Shown here in pieces: positions 6,261 through 6,539 of a stretch of 6,539 bases of DNA. The stretch's first letter is position 1. Each line of letters starts with the position of its first letter. The stretch spans positions 1 through 6,539 of the forward strand of contig JAHEDF010000226.1 of assembly GCA_024641365.1 (NCBI GenBank), written 5' to 3'. This DNA comes from Planctomycetota bacterium (lineage in GTDB: Bacteria; Planctomycetota; UBA11346). A program made the position numbers and the translations under genes. The notes below the pieces were generated by a model. That model saw only the letters and a program-made list of their open reading frames with translations, searched no databases and was not told the DNA's origin.

Positions 6261-6539
6261 ATGATTGAATGGCCACAGGCGCATGATTTGACACATAAGC
6301 CTGTCCAAAACGATTATTAAGGAACTGAGGAAGACTAATTTGCTCTTGTCGTACAAACCCCTGATTAGGAAGGTCGCCACCAAAATGTAAATCAACCGCC
6401 GTGCATATGCCTGCAGCGGTGGTGAGTTGAATTGCGCTCCATATTTCACCGAATTGCTCAGCATGATAAATTTTTCGTGCATCAGTTATTTGCGTGTAGC
6501 GGCCTTTGCGGGTGCCGGTGACAGTAACAAAAATAAGAA
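6259..6539 (-). CDS. Saccharopine dehydrogenase-family protein, C-terminal 92 residues (5' part missing)
   Basis: An open frame enters from the right edge and ends at TAA 6261-6259. The visible 92 residues read as a beta strand (IFVTVTGTRKG), then a helix with SAIQLTTAAGICTAVDLH, then LPNQGFVRQEQISLPQFLNNRFG near the end. This is the characteristic tail of bacterial saccharopine dehydrogenase-like proteins, which split saccharopine into glutamate and 2-aminoadipate semialdehyde using NAD(P). The Rossmann domain and catalytic residues lie outside the window, so related activities such as lysine 6-dehydrogenase cannot be ruled out by motifs. The following gene, only 11 nt away, encodes the enzyme that consumes the semialdehyde, which supports a lysine-degradation role. 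The promoter must be further right, beyond the window. Confidence 0.85.
   Translation of the reverse strand, partial: LIFVTVTGTRKGRYTQITDARKIYHAEQFGEIWSAIQLTTAAGICTAVDLHFGGDLPNQGFVRQEQISLPQFLNNRFGQAYVSNHAPVAIQS

Noticed and set aside
6219..6482. 87-codon minus-strand frame overlapping the saccharopine dehydrogenase tail
   Set aside because: The competing frame gives a recognisable saccharopine dehydrogenase C-terminus with a stop placed just before the next gene; this one runs into the dehydrogenase start in another frame.

Overview
The window looks like a stretch of chromosome from a Gram-negative bacterium of the PVC group, most likely Planctomycetota or a relative. The pointers are a transmembrane Hanks-type Ser/Thr kinase carrying an extracytoplasmic beta-sandwich-like domain, and a lipoprotein joining YwqK-type repeats to a redoxin domain. 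Both architectures are common in that group. Base composition is moderate, with many TTA leucine codons in all five genes, so nothing stands out as recently acquired. No organism can be named from the sequence alone.

Layout: (1) 1-1096, minus strand: the N-terminal 365 residues of a large conserved protein that runs off the left edge. It may be a sugar-acid epimerase or aldolase-like enzyme, but the function is uncertain. (2) 1097-1501: a very AT-rich divergent intergenic region. It holds the likely promoter of the rightward operon (extended -10 at 1374-1382) overlapped by a perfect 10-bp inverted repeat. (3) 1502-4668, plus strand: a two-gene operon with a 4-nt ATGA overlap, encoding a lipoprotein (six YwqK/MORN_2-like repeats, proline-rich linker, thioredoxin-fold domain with a CxxC) followed by a membrane-spanning Ser/Thr kinase. 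(4) 4669-4720: a 52-bp convergent gap with a weak, possibly bidirectional, hairpin. (5) 6539-4721, minus strand: the C-terminus of a saccharopine dehydrogenase-family protein, then a full-length ALDH7-family semialdehyde dehydrogenase 11 nt downstream.

How the genes work together: the right-hand pair is consistent with the saccharopine route of lysine breakdown, in which saccharopine gives 2-aminoadipate semialdehyde and glutamate and the semialdehyde is then oxidised to 2-aminoadipate. The central pair looks like an envelope-to-cytoplasm signalling unit. The lipoprotein and the kinase's outer domain would share the extracytoplasmic space, and the kinase would signal inside. Their translational coupling suggests a shared job, but no ligand or substrate can be read from the sequence. 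No tRNA, rRNA, CRISPR array, insertion sequence or phage gene was seen.
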